Positions 9,301 to 15,841 of a stretch of DNA of 41,538 nt are shown in pieces. The notes under the pieces were generated by a model. The model searched no databases. It saw nothing but the letters and a program-made list of their open reading frames with translations, and was not told the DNA's origin. The DNA lies in contig JBMYOX010000027.1 in NCBI GenBank assembly GCA_049599735.1, positions 1-41,538 on the forward strand, read 5' to 3'. The DNA is from Pontibacterium sp049599735 (GTDB lineage: Bacteria; Pseudomonadota; Gammaproteobacteria; Pseudomonadales; Balneatricaceae). The position numbers and the translations under genes were made by a program. The number at the start of each line of letters is the position of its first letter. Position 1 is the first letter of the stretch.

Positions 9301-11635
9301 CCTGGTACTGACAGCTGACCCAGAAGCCCAGGCGGCAGCAGCGCGGGGTGCATCGCCTGTTCTTCTCCAGGCAGCTGGCGAAATCAGAACCAAGCTGCTT
9401 AACCCAATGTACGATTATATGCGTAACGGTGGTGTTGAGATAACTTATCTGCAAAACGGCAGCTATATGCCGCGTATGCTGGATGGGGCAAAGGTCGAAC
9501 AAGAAGAAGCGCAGTTCCTGTACGGCGAGTCTGGATTAAAAAACCCAGAGAGCAAGCGTGGCGCGTATGCCATGTATTACAACGTCATATATGAAAATGA
9601 GCTGGGCCAATACACAGAGGGCGACCTTGACCAAGCACAAAACCTGGTGAACCTGGGCCGCAAGCTGGCGCTCGATGAAGAAACTGCCGACAGCGTGGGT
9701 GAGCTGCGGCGTATGCTTAACGAAATGCGTAAGCTGATGGACGACCCAGACGGAAATGAGGCACAAATCGGGCAGCTGCAAGACGAAATCAATGAGCTGC
9801 ACGAAACAGTATATGAAGAATTGCGTGACCCGTTTGCCGAAGTGTCTGCCCAGGACTGGTACACCCGCATATCTGTCCAGGCTGGCGCTGACCCAGAAGC
9901 ACACGCAGCGCAAAACAGATTTACACAAAAGCGTAAGCTGCCACCAGAAGCTGACAGCTACATGGTGGACTATTACCTCGACCCTGTTGAGTCGCTAAAC
10001 CTATACATTCCAGCGGTCGCTCGTAAGACTGAAATGGAAAAGCGTTTCGGCAGAGGGCTTGTGCCAAAAGGTAAAAAGCGCGGAATCCTGGGCAAAGGCC
10101 CGATGGATACCATCGACTTCCTGGAATACCAGATTCAGCAAGCGCAGTTGCGCGGCCTGGACAATGGCGATGCCCAGCAGCTGCGGATTGTTATCAACAA
10201 AATTCTAGGCCGCGATGGTGCGACAAAGGACATATTCGGCAAAAAAGCCCTGGACTATCTACACACCTACGGAACGATGGCGCTGCTGCCCCGTGCTGTA
10301 CTTTCCTCGATTGCCGAACCTCTGACTGCTGGCATCCAGACTGGCAGCGTCAAGAAGGGCGCACAAACATTTTTCCAGGTGTTCGATGAAGCACTGGGGC
10401 TCGTAAGCGAAAGCGCAAAAGAGCGCACACTGTTTTATAGGCAGTTGGCAAACATTATTGGCGTAGTCGATGACCCGTCTATAGGACAAATGGTTGCCAA
10501 TCGCCTGGGCGGAACGCTTGCCGAAGACCCCAAGCTAAACGCCAGGCTGTCCAGGTTCTTTGTTCGCACTAAGCTGCAAGGGCTGACAAACGCGCAGCGG
10601 CGTAGCTCGATGCGTACCATGTTGCAGTTCCTGGCAGAGATTTCCGCTGAATACCAGGACGCAAACATCACGCCAAAGGCAAAAAAGCGTATTGAAAACA
10701 TCCTGCAAGACGTTGGCATCTACGGCGAAAACCTAGACCAGTTCACAAAATGGATGTCGGAGTCGAAAGAAGGGCAGTTCAAATCACCAGCCCTGGACGA
10801 ATTGATTGGTCGAGGCGGGGAGCTGACCGATATGGGCAACTTGCTGGCAGTAGCTGTTGGCAGATTGACCGACCAGACAATCCAAGACCCGAAGTCTGTA
10901 GACCGTCCTATGTATGCCGAGCATCCTGTTGGCCGTATGGTGTTTGGCATCCAGTCGTTTATGAGGGCTTACACTCGTAACGTCCTAATTGCTTCCGCCA
11001 AAAAAGTGAACCGAGAATACCAGGACAACGGCATGGTTTCAGCAACCTCAATGCTGGCGCTGCAAATGATACCTAACTTTGCCTTGCTGTACGGCGGCCA
11101 CCTCTTGGTCAGCACACTGCGCGAAGCGCTGCTGAACGGCGACCGCCTGGAACGAGAGCGGGAAGATGACAACCTTGTGCCATATCTGATGGAGCTGGGC
11201 TTTATGAGGGCTGGTTTTTACGGTGCGTTTGACCCCTGGGTAAATATGTATAAGTCGCTGCGGTACGAAGCCGACTCCAAAACCATCCTGGTCGGTGCGT
11301 CACTGTCGTTTTACAGCCGCGCCCTGGACAGGATGCTGGGTGTCACAAACCGATTCCGAAACAGCCCGAACACAGTAGCAGCTGAATACCAGGCAGCCGT
11401 TGGATTCTGGGATACGTTTGTAACAACTGGCGTATCAGCCCTTACCTCGATGCCTGGGCCTGGGCCTATTGCTGGCACGGCTTTGGGAGGTTTCGCGACT
11501 TTCGCCACATCGCCGACCGTAAAACACGCAACTATTAGACAGTTCATCAAGCTGCTGTACGGCGAAGAATACAGACCAGGCACACGGTCTGGCGGTCGAG
11601 CCAAGCAGTCACGCGGTCTAGGAACGGATAATTGA
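3380..11635 (+). CDS. Giant polyvalent virion protein: ParB-like, HExxH zincin and LPD38-like regions
   Basis: A 2751-residue protein at the T7 gp16 position, last in the late operon. From N to C: a short Pro-rich region with repeats of SLADLYE (5-35); a region common in phage giant proteins ending in a NIPTVINGV...FNSQEEAGSAALARS pattern (about 110-215); hydrophobic Ala/Gly segments (about 365-555) that may enter membranes; a DdrB-like ParB domain (about 960-1140) with SGNGRVL near 1053; an LPD1-like domain (about 1440-1735) with a metallopeptidase motif HEWGH at H1590/E1591/H1594; coiled coils; and an LPD38-like C-terminus from about 2290. Such polyvalent proteins are injected with phage DNA and act early in the host cell. 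The start has GAGG seven bases upstream. Domain names are from memory of the motifs. The architecture, length and position make a virion-packaged role likely. Confidence 0.8.
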   Translation: MDKFSLADLYEQDTVSPSGPQLTPSLADLYELSGAGTQQPPVVDGGGVSSPPAPNTSSPTDLVLDPVLSGANAQPGFDAQRRRQPNPNPFQYVTPEDAGLSGRNDPARADVYRGPVDPAGYPIDTSRPLVMVGEGDNRNIATEMTATVPGTALGMPMEGVFFNIPTVINGVPMSPEAAAQLTGKLIAAGEINLDDIPRFNSQEEAGSAALARSQAIGELRADEIKLFGEQDRVGRVMDKPGPTVEKANLNRNPSVSGVSGVPGKYILTTPMGDVPIDDETATTLIAKGNTFEMPNNALVRGVGRLNQAFNVIGQELGLKSPEEFVRRMMELDRLYPDAPPEIQKGLQEITEAKGFSDSLSAIANNPQAVLSVVAESLVVSAPSLAAFVTGSVVGTPVTGTAVAGTMTFGTTYSSVITDEIRSSGVDMNNEAAIMELMSDQEFWARARKRGTAYGVPIAVFDALSMGLAGKLVAGGVQAGKSGLNITGRAVTETGVQMGLGAAGETAGQASEMAFGFRDTFTPGEIALEAVAEGPLGIAEIAVGTPGNIKAARENAFNNELEAAQSQAEADFINRHVTNLLGTNTPTFSPEFVDPSGPVTETRSVKEQFDALIASVEAIGTDEAMSLAKGMRGSVQMKTADMSGISTNPNFVPREPKTEEEAMLDVLNSDFYPQRIAEIKARADGTESPITPDGDYWMVWFKDDPKEMKKLEDIKSVPLVSGALEAARERVNQLAAEINEAGYTVEQITNAPNIPPELRAKKSIIMSLGGLSSRLVNQATSIARDYKRADQSKLEATIDEMYSEIGGTQGRPSASMLNNLRNAGEDVSQFVASEKKPDFINSYFGETDVAQEYKKRRVSESLVEWLTAPEKLEQLTDEEIAIILDPNVTFPAKDKFADRIKLVQEERDRRAAANAPVEAPVTTEIPPATTEVRPATTELPPAPKPAEPIAIDNPQQVTEPVGTSVNQEQPVVKTVQTPDSQANYEVETVVVELADLKQAQGILQPRDRSLAESTVEAQRRASPDQFNPDRLLDSPTTGDGAPIIARDGTIMSGNGRVLTLQEVYGNQPSSRAAYTQALQTAGVNLEGFSQPVLVRRLTDTNMTVDDLKTFADLANTDAQARMSTTESAQRDAQRMPPEVVNLYTGGDLTSLDNRAFVDAFVSQVLSPTEQGQFSRDGKLTKDAVGRMQAAILATAYEDTDALAIMLDSTDDNIKAISNAMMSTAPRVSQLKADIKAGTVKPEFDISPQIAEAAKTISSLRDRGIKPRDYFAQQDAFSDSDPIVEAIIKAFYNEELTRAKSQKFMQDVLDFYVEESGNRQANALFEDDTTPTDVVRAARSRAERKADGTEGQGSLLPESGPSDRIETSREQAQGGRSARRSEDVGRRQIESRDRTEGQVDDSRLESTLETGEQADAAARDIIDSTFDPAEVVLREDGEGNTRGTKSGRVLTQEVQTLRQSVYNQAFRDAGVDPALARNMTPERQFKILSDLVMDKFGFKYIARPETNSYDANQALLDAYRNLQWMTHSIGLPYSAIGLDNSLGLALPGRQWGGYLAAFIQSKAGPAAATMSDVGRVPAPVIIMPKRSNSFAHEWGHALDYHIVEKYGADEGRGITGRIRTNLKADERVWLENAPRNVQEAMGDLMNAMFFDKAELSYKIMELEQQLAKTRAYEAKTGKTTKKAAALEEQLRKLREGSTRTKISKTLFRKEAEEYAVASKSDVDYWTRPTEMFARAFEAYVAKQVTDNGGNTEFITKSDEAYSMTRDQVEGADIRLALTYPNDVDRNNIFLAMDRLMQELQAEMWTDAAAADAPGNYDLLDARVEFAAQIKEGMSKSAIKELVAQEKAGWRARDQQIKNEKNRPVRYAELGTGKIANLRRFSRNVEDRVISRVMYAKRGILFSIEGRYNDNKPVQNIINDLISRVATDPGGRRKTFEGGTFEEATTLASRRFANTYKAIIDKYNLSELSTEELNKLRLVLTADPEAQAAAARGASPVLLQAAGEIRTKLLNPMYDYMRNGGVEITYLQNGSYMPRMLDGAKVEQEEAQFLYGESGLKNPESKRGAYAMYYNVIYENELGQYTEGDLDQAQNLVNLGRKLALDEETADSVGELRRMLNEMRKLMDDPDGNEAQIGQLQDEINELHETVYEELRDPFAEVSAQDWYTRISVQAGADPEAHAAQNRFTQKRKLPPEADSYMVDYYLDPVESLNLYIPAVARKTEMEKRFGRGLVPKGKKRGILGKGPMDTIDFLEYQIQQAQLRGLDNGDAQQLRIVINKILGRDGATKDIFGKKALDYLHTYGTMALLPRAVLSSIAEPLTAGIQTGSVKKGAQTFFQVFDEALGLVSESAKERTLFYRQLANIIGVVDDPSIGQMVANRLGGTLAEDPKLNARLSRFFVRTKLQGLTNAQRRSSMRTMLQFLAEISAEYQDANITPKAKKRIENILQDVGIYGENLDQFTKWMSESKEGQFKSPALDELIGRGGELTDMGNLLAVAVGRLTDQTIQDPKSVDRPMYAEHPVGRMVFGIQSFMRAYTRNVLIASAKKVNREYQDNGMVSATSMLALQMIPNFALLYGGHLLVSTLREALLNGDRLEREREDDNLVPYLMELGFMRAGFYGAFDPWVNMYKSLRYEADSKTILVGASLSFYSRALDRMLGVTNRFRNSPNTVAAEYQAAVGFWDTFVTTGVSALTSMPGPGPIAGTALGGFATFATSPTVKHATIRQFIKLLYGEEYRPGTRSGGRAKQSRGLGTDN
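7413..7571 (+). CDS. Possible small gene embedded in another frame of the giant gene
   Basis: A 52-codon frame inside the polyvalent gene that encodes a strongly basic Ala/Lys-rich helix (MARKGKGASSPKAAL at the start, LEDAKSRVATGLKGK at the end). A GGA-containing ribosome-binding-like stretch lies just upstream of its ATG. In the same interval the host frame is a low-complexity Arg/Ser/Glu linker, so it could tolerate double coding. The peptide looks like a small DNA- or RNA-binding helix. It may equally be a chance product of a GC-biased linker. Confidence 0.18.
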   Translation: MARKGKGASSPKAALATALKRAANKHKVAAARDAAKTLEDAKSRVATGLKGK

Positions 11636-11679
11636 TTGCGTTCCCAGGCTGGTCGATGCTACTAAGCACAAAATCTATT

Positions 11680-11881
11680 AGCGCAACAAAAGCGCAATCG
11701 ACAAAAACTTAGGGGTGGAATCAATGGGTTGCACACAACTACTTAGTTCTAGCCCGACCACAATTCGGTTTGTCGATTTTCCTTATCTACAAGGGTTTTA
11801 TGACAAACCGTAGTGGTTTGTAGGGTGCTGTAGGGTGCAGCCAACAGCGCAAATTGCGCTAAAAACGCAAATAAAGCGCAA
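11680..11881. other. Candidate attP with core-like inverted repeat and phased arm repeats
   Basis: This non-coding stretch lies directly beyond the integrase stop, where attP is usually found. A perfect 7-bp inverted repeat, ACAAACC (11803-11809) and GGTTTGT (11815-11821), surrounds 5 nt, or 7 nt if 6-bp arms are used. That is the form of core sites bound by tyrosine recombinases. A third GGTTTGT lies at 11767-11773. On the left, AGCGCAA occurs at 11680 and 11691, 11 nt apart. On the right are AGCGCAA at 11846, its inverse TTGCGCT at 11854, a variant AACGCAA at 11864, and AGCGCAA at 11875, the last two again 11 nt apart. These look like arm-type integrase or Xis sites. No tRNA fragment was recognised. 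Confidence 0.55.
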
Positions 11882-11884
11882 GTT

Positions 11885-12952
11885 CTAGCGGTCAATCACA
11901 TCCGACAGATAGCCTGGGGACAGGTGGATGTAGTTCTTTTCAACCGTCTTGACGGAATCACCCAGGAAAGCCGCGACCTTTGTAATGTCCACACCATCCT
12001 CGACAGCCCTGGTTGCCCAGGTATGGCGAAAAACGTGAGCCGATAGGTCTGGCACATCCAGCTCATCACTAACCAGCTTCAGCTGATAATGTATGTCAGA
12101 CGGGTTGTCGCAGACGTAATCGTTCACAGCTTCAGCCTTTGCGCGTTCCAGGACTGGGCGCAGCTTCTTGCTTATCGGCAGCGGTGGTCGGCGTTTTGTA
12201 GTTTGCAGCTTACCTTCTGGCAAAAAGTTTATCATGTTGCGGTCGAGATTAACCTGTTGCCACTTCAGTTCGAGGATGGCTGACTTGCGCTGGGCTGTCT
12301 CCATAGCCAGGACAACAAAGCGGCCAATCTTAGCCAGGCGATTTGTTGGCTTCATCCCTGCCCCGTTCTGCACCAGGTTGTGACAATGCTCGTACAGCCT
12401 GGTCAACTCGTCAGACGATAATACTCTGTTCCTGGGTGGACTAGCGTTAGGCAGCTCAACGTAAGGCACAATCTCCTGGGTAATCCTGCGTTCCCTGGGC
12501 TCGACCTTTTGGATCATAAAATTCAAACAGGCACGAAAGGATTGCAGTTCGCGGCGTATCGTGCTGTCGGCAGCCGAGCTTGTGCCTATCTGCCCATTGC
12601 GGCGCAGCTTTGTGTATTCCTGGCTATCGAGCTTAGTTACCTGGCTAACACGCATCCTGCCGAAGTAAGACTTGAGGTTGCTGATGACAGACGGGTATCG
12701 AGCCTCTGACAGCATCCGACCTTCAATCCATTGCTCGAACCACCAGTCCAGGCAATCGTTAATCTTTGGGTCGGCCTCTACAACGAAGTCTTTGTTGTGC
12801 GCTTCAAGCCACCCTGCGAAACGAGCTTCTGCATGGAATAGATTGTCTGTCCGTAGGCTCTTTCGCTGGCTACGTCCGTTTGCGTGGTAAAAGACATAGT
12901 AGTTTCCCTGGGCATCTGTTCCCAGGCGCGGTGGCATCTTTTTCTTTGCCAT
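11885..12952 (-). CDS. int: Tyrosine recombinase integrase
   Basis: A 355-residue phage integrase that would insert and excise the genome at attP/attB. The N-terminal 55 residues have an arm-binding-like pattern (YYVFYHANGRSQRKSLRT). A SAM-like core-binding domain spans about 60-160 and the catalytic domain about 175-350. Visible catalytic residues are R222 (in TAQRKSAIL), H306 and R309 (HVFRH) and nucleophile Y341 (VEKNYIHL). The start is fixed by GGAGGA just upstream of ATG. It is the last gene of the leftward lysogeny operon and its 3' end touches the candidate attP. Its first 175 nt overlap the upstream HTH gene in another frame. Confidence 0.93.
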   Translation of the reverse strand: MAKKKMPPRLGTDAQGNYYVFYHANGRSQRKSLRTDNLFHAEARFAGWLEAHNKDFVVEADPKINDCLDWWFEQWIEGRMLSEARYPSVISNLKSYFGRMRVSQVTKLDSQEYTKLRRNGQIGTSSAADSTIRRELQSFRACLNFMIQKVEPRERRITQEIVPYVELPNASPPRNRVLSSDELTRLYEHCHNLVQNGAGMKPTNRLAKIGRFVVLAMETAQRKSAILELKWQQVNLDRNMINFLPEGKLQTTKRRPPLPISKKLRPVLERAKAEAVNDYVCDNPSDIHYQLKLVSDELDVPDLSAHVFRHTWATRAVEDGVDITKVAAFLGDSVKTVEKNYIHLSPGYLSDVIDR

Positions 12953-13107
12953 TGTCGTTCCTCCATCAATGTATGTGCAGCCCCCTGGGGGATGCGAACC
13001 GAGCGCCCGACCTTAATTGTCGGCAACTGTCCTGTCTTGCGTAGTCGTTTGACTGTATCAATCGACACATTTAGCAAGTCTGCAACCTGTTGCTGGGTAA
13101 GCAGCAT
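12778..13107 (-). CDS. MerR/HTH_17-type small DNA-binding protein, possible excisionase
   Basis: Residues 1-50 form a classic HTH_17/excisionase-like domain (LLTQQQVADLLNVS, then VKRLRKTGQLPTIKVG, then VRIPQGAAHTLMEE). The start lies 3 nt after the repressor stop, so translation is probably coupled. The frame then runs 175 nt into the integrase gene, giving a 109-residue product whose second half (a Gln/Arg/Thr-rich tail) has no recognisable domain. Small HTH_17 proteins next to integrases are often excisionases or directionality factors. Here it is co-transcribed with the repressor, so it may instead control the integrase. The domain is certain; the role is inferred. Confidence 0.7.
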   Translation of the reverse strand: MLLTQQQVADLLNVSIDTVKRLRKTGQLPTIKVGRSVRIPQGAAHTLMEERQWQRKRCHRAWEQMPRETTMSFTTQTDVASERAYGQTIYSMQKLVSQGGLKRTTKTSL

Positions 13108-13110
13108 GGC

Positions 13111-13530
13111 TCAGTTCTTGTTGTTCAAAATTTGCATAACCTGGATAGCTGTTGCTGCATCAACTTTCATGTTGACTGTCAGCCACATCATATTTGTGTC
13201 GTCCGCAACTTGCTTAATCTGTAACACTGGTTCTTCAATAGCTGCCGCATTGGCAGCATAGTTCGGATACAGCTCATCTGGTGCTACGGAAAGAACGGCA
13301 CACAACTTCTCGAGGTTTTGCGGTGTCGGGACTGACCGACCTCTAACGTAGGTCGATATACTATCACGCCCGAGCTTGGATGCTCTCGCCAAGTCAGACT
13401 GATTCATACCTTTTTGCATCATCAAAGCATACAAACGCTTGCCAAATTCCTGTTTAGATAAGACTTTTTGCGTCAAATCGACCGTATTATCGGCTGCTGG
13501 CGCGTTTCTGCTACTTATATATGACGACAT
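13111..13530 (-). CDS. CI/Xre-type lysogeny repressor
   Basis: A 139-residue protein with an HTH_3 domain at about 27-83 (FGKRLYALMMQKGMNQSDLA, then GRDSISTYVRGRSVPTPQNL) and a C-terminal region of about 50 residues that may dimerise. No peptidase (LexA-like) domain is present, so RecA-stimulated self-cleavage is not expected. It is transcribed leftward from the divergent control region and leads the repressor-HTH-integrase operon. AAGGA lies before ATG. The facing Cro-like gene at 13718 supports a genetic switch. Confidence 0.85.
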   Translation of the reverse strand: MSSYISSRNAPAADNTVDLTQKVLSKQEFGKRLYALMMQKGMNQSDLARASKLGRDSISTYVRGRSVPTPQNLEKLCAVLSVAPDELYPNYAANAAAIEEPVLQIKQVADDTNMMWLTVNMKVDAATAIQVMQILNNKN

Positions 13531-13717
13531 AGGGTGTCCTTTTGTTGACCTACATTATCGACACTTACACTATACAGAGGAAATGTCTACATAAATTATG
13601 TTCGTATCATGTTGCGACAATTTTTTCTTGCACCCGACAGTGTTTCTGCATTAGTGTTGGCTGTATAGAATTGCGACCGACAGAATGTCGCAAAAAGGAG
13701 CGGTTTTGGAGATTAAA
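13531..13717. promoter_or_regulatory. Divergent lysogeny/early control region with palindromic operator
   Basis: The region between the repressor and the first early gene. A perfect inverted repeat, TTGCGAC (13671-13677) and GTCGCAA (13687-13693), with a 9-nt spacer looks like a repressor/Cro operator. A further half-site TTGCGACA lies at 13612-13619. A possible rightward -10, TATAGA (13664-13669), is directly next to the palindrome, so binding there would block early transcription. For the leftward promoter, a GATAAT-like -10 is seen on the minus strand near 13555. The -35 boxes are weak, so exact promoters are uncertain. Confidence 0.55.
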
Positions 13718-13942
13718 ATGAATGTACGGCTTGATGCCACGAAGGTTGTGCGCGATTTCGGAGGCATGACTAAAACAGCTAGGCTGCTGACAGAAAATGG
13801 CAACCCCATAACACGGGATGCTGTTGATAAGTGGCGCAGAGCTAACCGTATCCCTACCCCACATTTGCTGCACCTGGCCGTAATTGCAAGAGAGCGAGGG
13901 CAGCGTTTCGATATATACGACTACATCCAGGAGGTAGCATGA
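13718..13942 (+). CDS. Cro-like/carph-isopro-type HTH protein
   Basis: A 74-residue protein (VVRDFGGMTKTARLLTE, then ITRDAVDKWRRANRIPTPHL) that reads as a short helix-turn-helix in which a 'KWRRANRIP' recognition segment follows, as in small Cro/YdaS or carph-isopro-type phage regulators. The ATG at 13718 is preferred because GGAG lies 6 nt before it. The in-frame ATG at 13685 lies inside the operator and has no ribosome binding site. It is the first rightward early gene, facing the repressor, and probably acts as the lytic-side regulator. Confidence 0.65.
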   Translation: MNVRLDATKVVRDFGGMTKTARLLTENGNPITRDAVDKWRRANRIPTPHLLHLAVIARERGQRFDIYDYIQEVA

Positions 13943-14208
13943 ACATCATACCTTTTATCGGTAATGAATCTGATTTTGAAAAAGAGCTTTGTGAATTAGA
14001 GGAATGGCTGGTCAAGTCACCAGCATGGTCAGCAGAGAAATATCACTACTTGCATTTGGTGGCGATGATTACCGAAAACACTGCTATCCCCGACAGTGTG
14101 CGTCACAAGGCTTGCTTTCTATTGTGCAAACACAGCGATGCTTCACAAGCCATCGGCAACTTTTACGGCGTAGATACCGTGGAAGAAATGAAAAAGGCTA
14201 TGGGCTAA
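13939..14208 (+). CDS. Hypothetical early protein
   Basis: An 89-residue acidic helical protein that I do not recognise. It starts within ATGA overlap of the previous stop with a strong GGAGGT site, and its own stop overlaps the RuvC start as TAATG, so the three genes are translationally coupled. A few Cys and His residues are scattered (ACFLLCKH) without a metal-binding pattern. Its place between the regulator and the replication/recombination genes suggests an early function; none is assigned. Confidence 0.6.
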   Translation: MNIIPFIGNESDFEKELCELEEWLVKSPAWSAEKYHYLHLVAMITENTAIPDSVRHKACFLLCKHSDASQAIGNFYGVDTVEEMKKAMG

Positions 14209-14675
14209 TGGTAATTTGGGGCATCGACCCAGGCATCAACGGTGCGCTGGCAGCGTTTCATGTAGAGGAAGGTCAGCTGGACATCCATGATATGCCAATC
14301 ATGGAAGTGCGCGGCAAAAAGACTATCAGTCCGCAGCTGGTCAAAAACATCTTATCCGAACATCACGGCCCTGTTTGCATCGAGCGCGTTGGCGCGATGC
14401 CAGGACAAGGCGTGTCTTCAATGTTCAACTTTGGCAAGGGCTACGGCATCTTGTTGGGCGTGGCAGCTGGCCTCGATATGCCGATTGTCGAGATTGCCCC
14501 GCCTACCTGGACAAAAACTCTGAAAGTGCCGCAAGGTAAGGACGGACATCGAGCAAGGGCTTGTGAGCTGCTGCCAGCATACTCGCAAATGTTCGCTCGA
14601 AAGAAGGATGATGGCCGTGCAGATGCGGCTTTACTCGCCTTTTACGGCGTTACGCATGACTTAGGTGTAGGGTGA
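14208..14675 (+). CDS. RuvC-like Holliday junction resolvase
   Basis: A 155-residue RNase H-fold nuclease of the phage RuvC type, which would resolve branched DNA before packaging. Acidic active-site residues are visible: D7 in WGIDPGINGALA, E59 in VCIERVGAMPGQG, and a C-terminal DDGRADAALLA (D135, D139). GKGYGILLGVAAGL corresponds to the conserved central helix. The start is the ATG that overlaps the preceding stop (TAATG). It sits just before the PD-(D/E)XK nuclease, a common phage recombination pairing. Confidence 0.88.
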   Translation: MVIWGIDPGINGALAAFHVEEGQLDIHDMPIMEVRGKKTISPQLVKNILSEHHGPVCIERVGAMPGQGVSSMFNFGKGYGILLGVAAGLDMPIVEIAPPTWTKTLKVPQGKDGHRARACELLPAYSQMFARKKDDGRADAALLAFYGVTHDLGVG

Positions 14676-14676
14676 T

Positions 14677-15504
14677 ATGACAGACAAACAGACAAAACAA
14701 TCGACAAAAAACGGTTTTGAGAAGCACGGGCTGTCCAGGGTTTCGGTCAGCCAGATTAACAAGTTCCGCGAGTCCCCGAGTGCGTGGGCTTGCCAATACC
14801 TGGGAGGAGCAAAGTTCAGTGTTGGCTGGGCCGCCATCCAGGGATTCGCGGTCGAGGCTGGTGTTGAATGGGGCGTGTTTAATGGCGTTGACACACCAGA
14901 ATGTGTTGAAAAGGCAATCGAGCAGCTGAAAGAACGCAGCCAGCTTTTCAGCAACAGAGCGGAGGAGCTGGAGAAGCGTAAGCCGATTGTCAAGCAGATG
15001 GTCGAGAACGCGCTTGAGCAGCTGATGCCGCTTGGCCCACCAGAAAAGCCAGCGCCTGGTGAGCGCCAGCATAGCATCGGCATCCCAGTTCGATTTAAGC
15101 CTGGCGACAACGGCACAATCGACCTGATTGGATACCTGGATTTCTGGTATCCGCAGCATAATCTCATTGTGGACTTGAAAACGACAGCCAAAGCACCAAG
15201 CAAATGGTCGCTGTCGCATGGCATCCAGGCAGCCGTCTATCAAAAAGCTGTCCAGGCGATGACTGGCGAAAAACCAGCAGTCAAGTTCCTTTATTGCCTT
15301 ACGCGCAAAAAAGACCCTTTCGTTTGGCTCGAAATGGAAGATGCGGAATTTTACTTATCGTCATTCAAAAACACAGTTACGCAGCTGGAGGCATTATTGA
15401 ATTTATCTACAGACAGCAGGGACATCATACGCGCCCTGCCGTACAACCCTGACTCTTTTTACTGGTCGGATGAAGCAGAAATCGCGGCGCAGTTCTACGG
15501 GTAG
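14677..15504 (+). CDS. PD-(D/E)XK nuclease, RecB/Cas4-like exonuclease
   Basis: A 275-residue protein. The opening SRVSVSQINKFRESPSAWAC is the typical N-terminal motif of PDDEXK_1/Cas4-like nucleases. The catalytic core is IDLIGYLDFW (D near 148 and 155) followed by LIVDLKTT (D near 167, K near 169), and a Q-containing motif (GIQAAVYQKA) follows. It probably processes DNA ends for recombination, working with the ssDNA-binding protein and RuvC encoded beside it. One base separates it from the RuvC stop. Its 3' end overlaps the next gene by 35 nt. Confidence 0.85.
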   Translation: MTDKQTKQSTKNGFEKHGLSRVSVSQINKFRESPSAWACQYLGGAKFSVGWAAIQGFAVEAGVEWGVFNGVDTPECVEKAIEQLKERSQLFSNRAEELEKRKPIVKQMVENALEQLMPLGPPEKPAPGERQHSIGIPVRFKPGDNGTIDLIGYLDFWYPQHNLIVDLKTTAKAPSKWSLSHGIQAAVYQKAVQAMTGEKPAVKFLYCLTRKKDPFVWLEMEDAEFYLSSFKNTVTQLEALLNLSTDSRDIIRALPYNPDSFYWSDEAEIAAQFYG

Positions 15505-15826
15505 GGATGCTTTATTTGAAGGCCCAGCAACCGAATATGGACTCGATATTTTCGAGTTTCTTTGGTGGCGCGTTTTGTACCAGGCAATCAACGATGCGGA
15601 CAACCTGGACAATACAAATGTCACCAAGCGCAATCAGGCCAAAGAAGCCATCATCTGGCTGATGCGCGACATAAAGGACTTTGAGATGGTCTGTCTCGCC
15701 GCAAGGCAAGACCCAGACTGGTTCAGAGAACGCGCTGTTCGATGGTTGAAACAGCGTTATTCAGCCGAACTCCTCGGCTCGGTGTTCGCCCCCCGCCGTA
15801 GAAATGGGGGCGCTAAACTGCGGTAA
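15470..15826 (+). CDS. Hypothetical protein between nuclease and ssDNA-binding protein
   Basis: A 118-residue protein with a helical centre (FEFLWWRVLYQAINDADNL, then AKEAIIWLMRDIKDFEMVCL) and a basic C-terminus. The only ATG in frame lies 35 nt inside the nuclease gene. No better start is visible, but a later non-ATG start cannot be excluded. The middle resembles small phage proteins encoded beside replication genes; I do not assign a function. It is co-transcribed with the recombination cassette. Confidence 0.6.
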   Translation: MKQKSRRSSTGRDALFEGPATEYGLDIFEFLWWRVLYQAINDADNLDNTNVTKRNQAKEAIIWLMRDIKDFEMVCLAARQDPDWFRERAVRWLKQRYSAELLGSVFAPRRRNGGAKLR

Positions 15827-15841
15827 CACAAGGAGACTGAA

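Noticed and set aside
15786..15815. GC-rich hairpin near the end of the 15470 gene
   Set aside because: It lies inside the coding frame and lacks a T-run, so it is not called a terminator.
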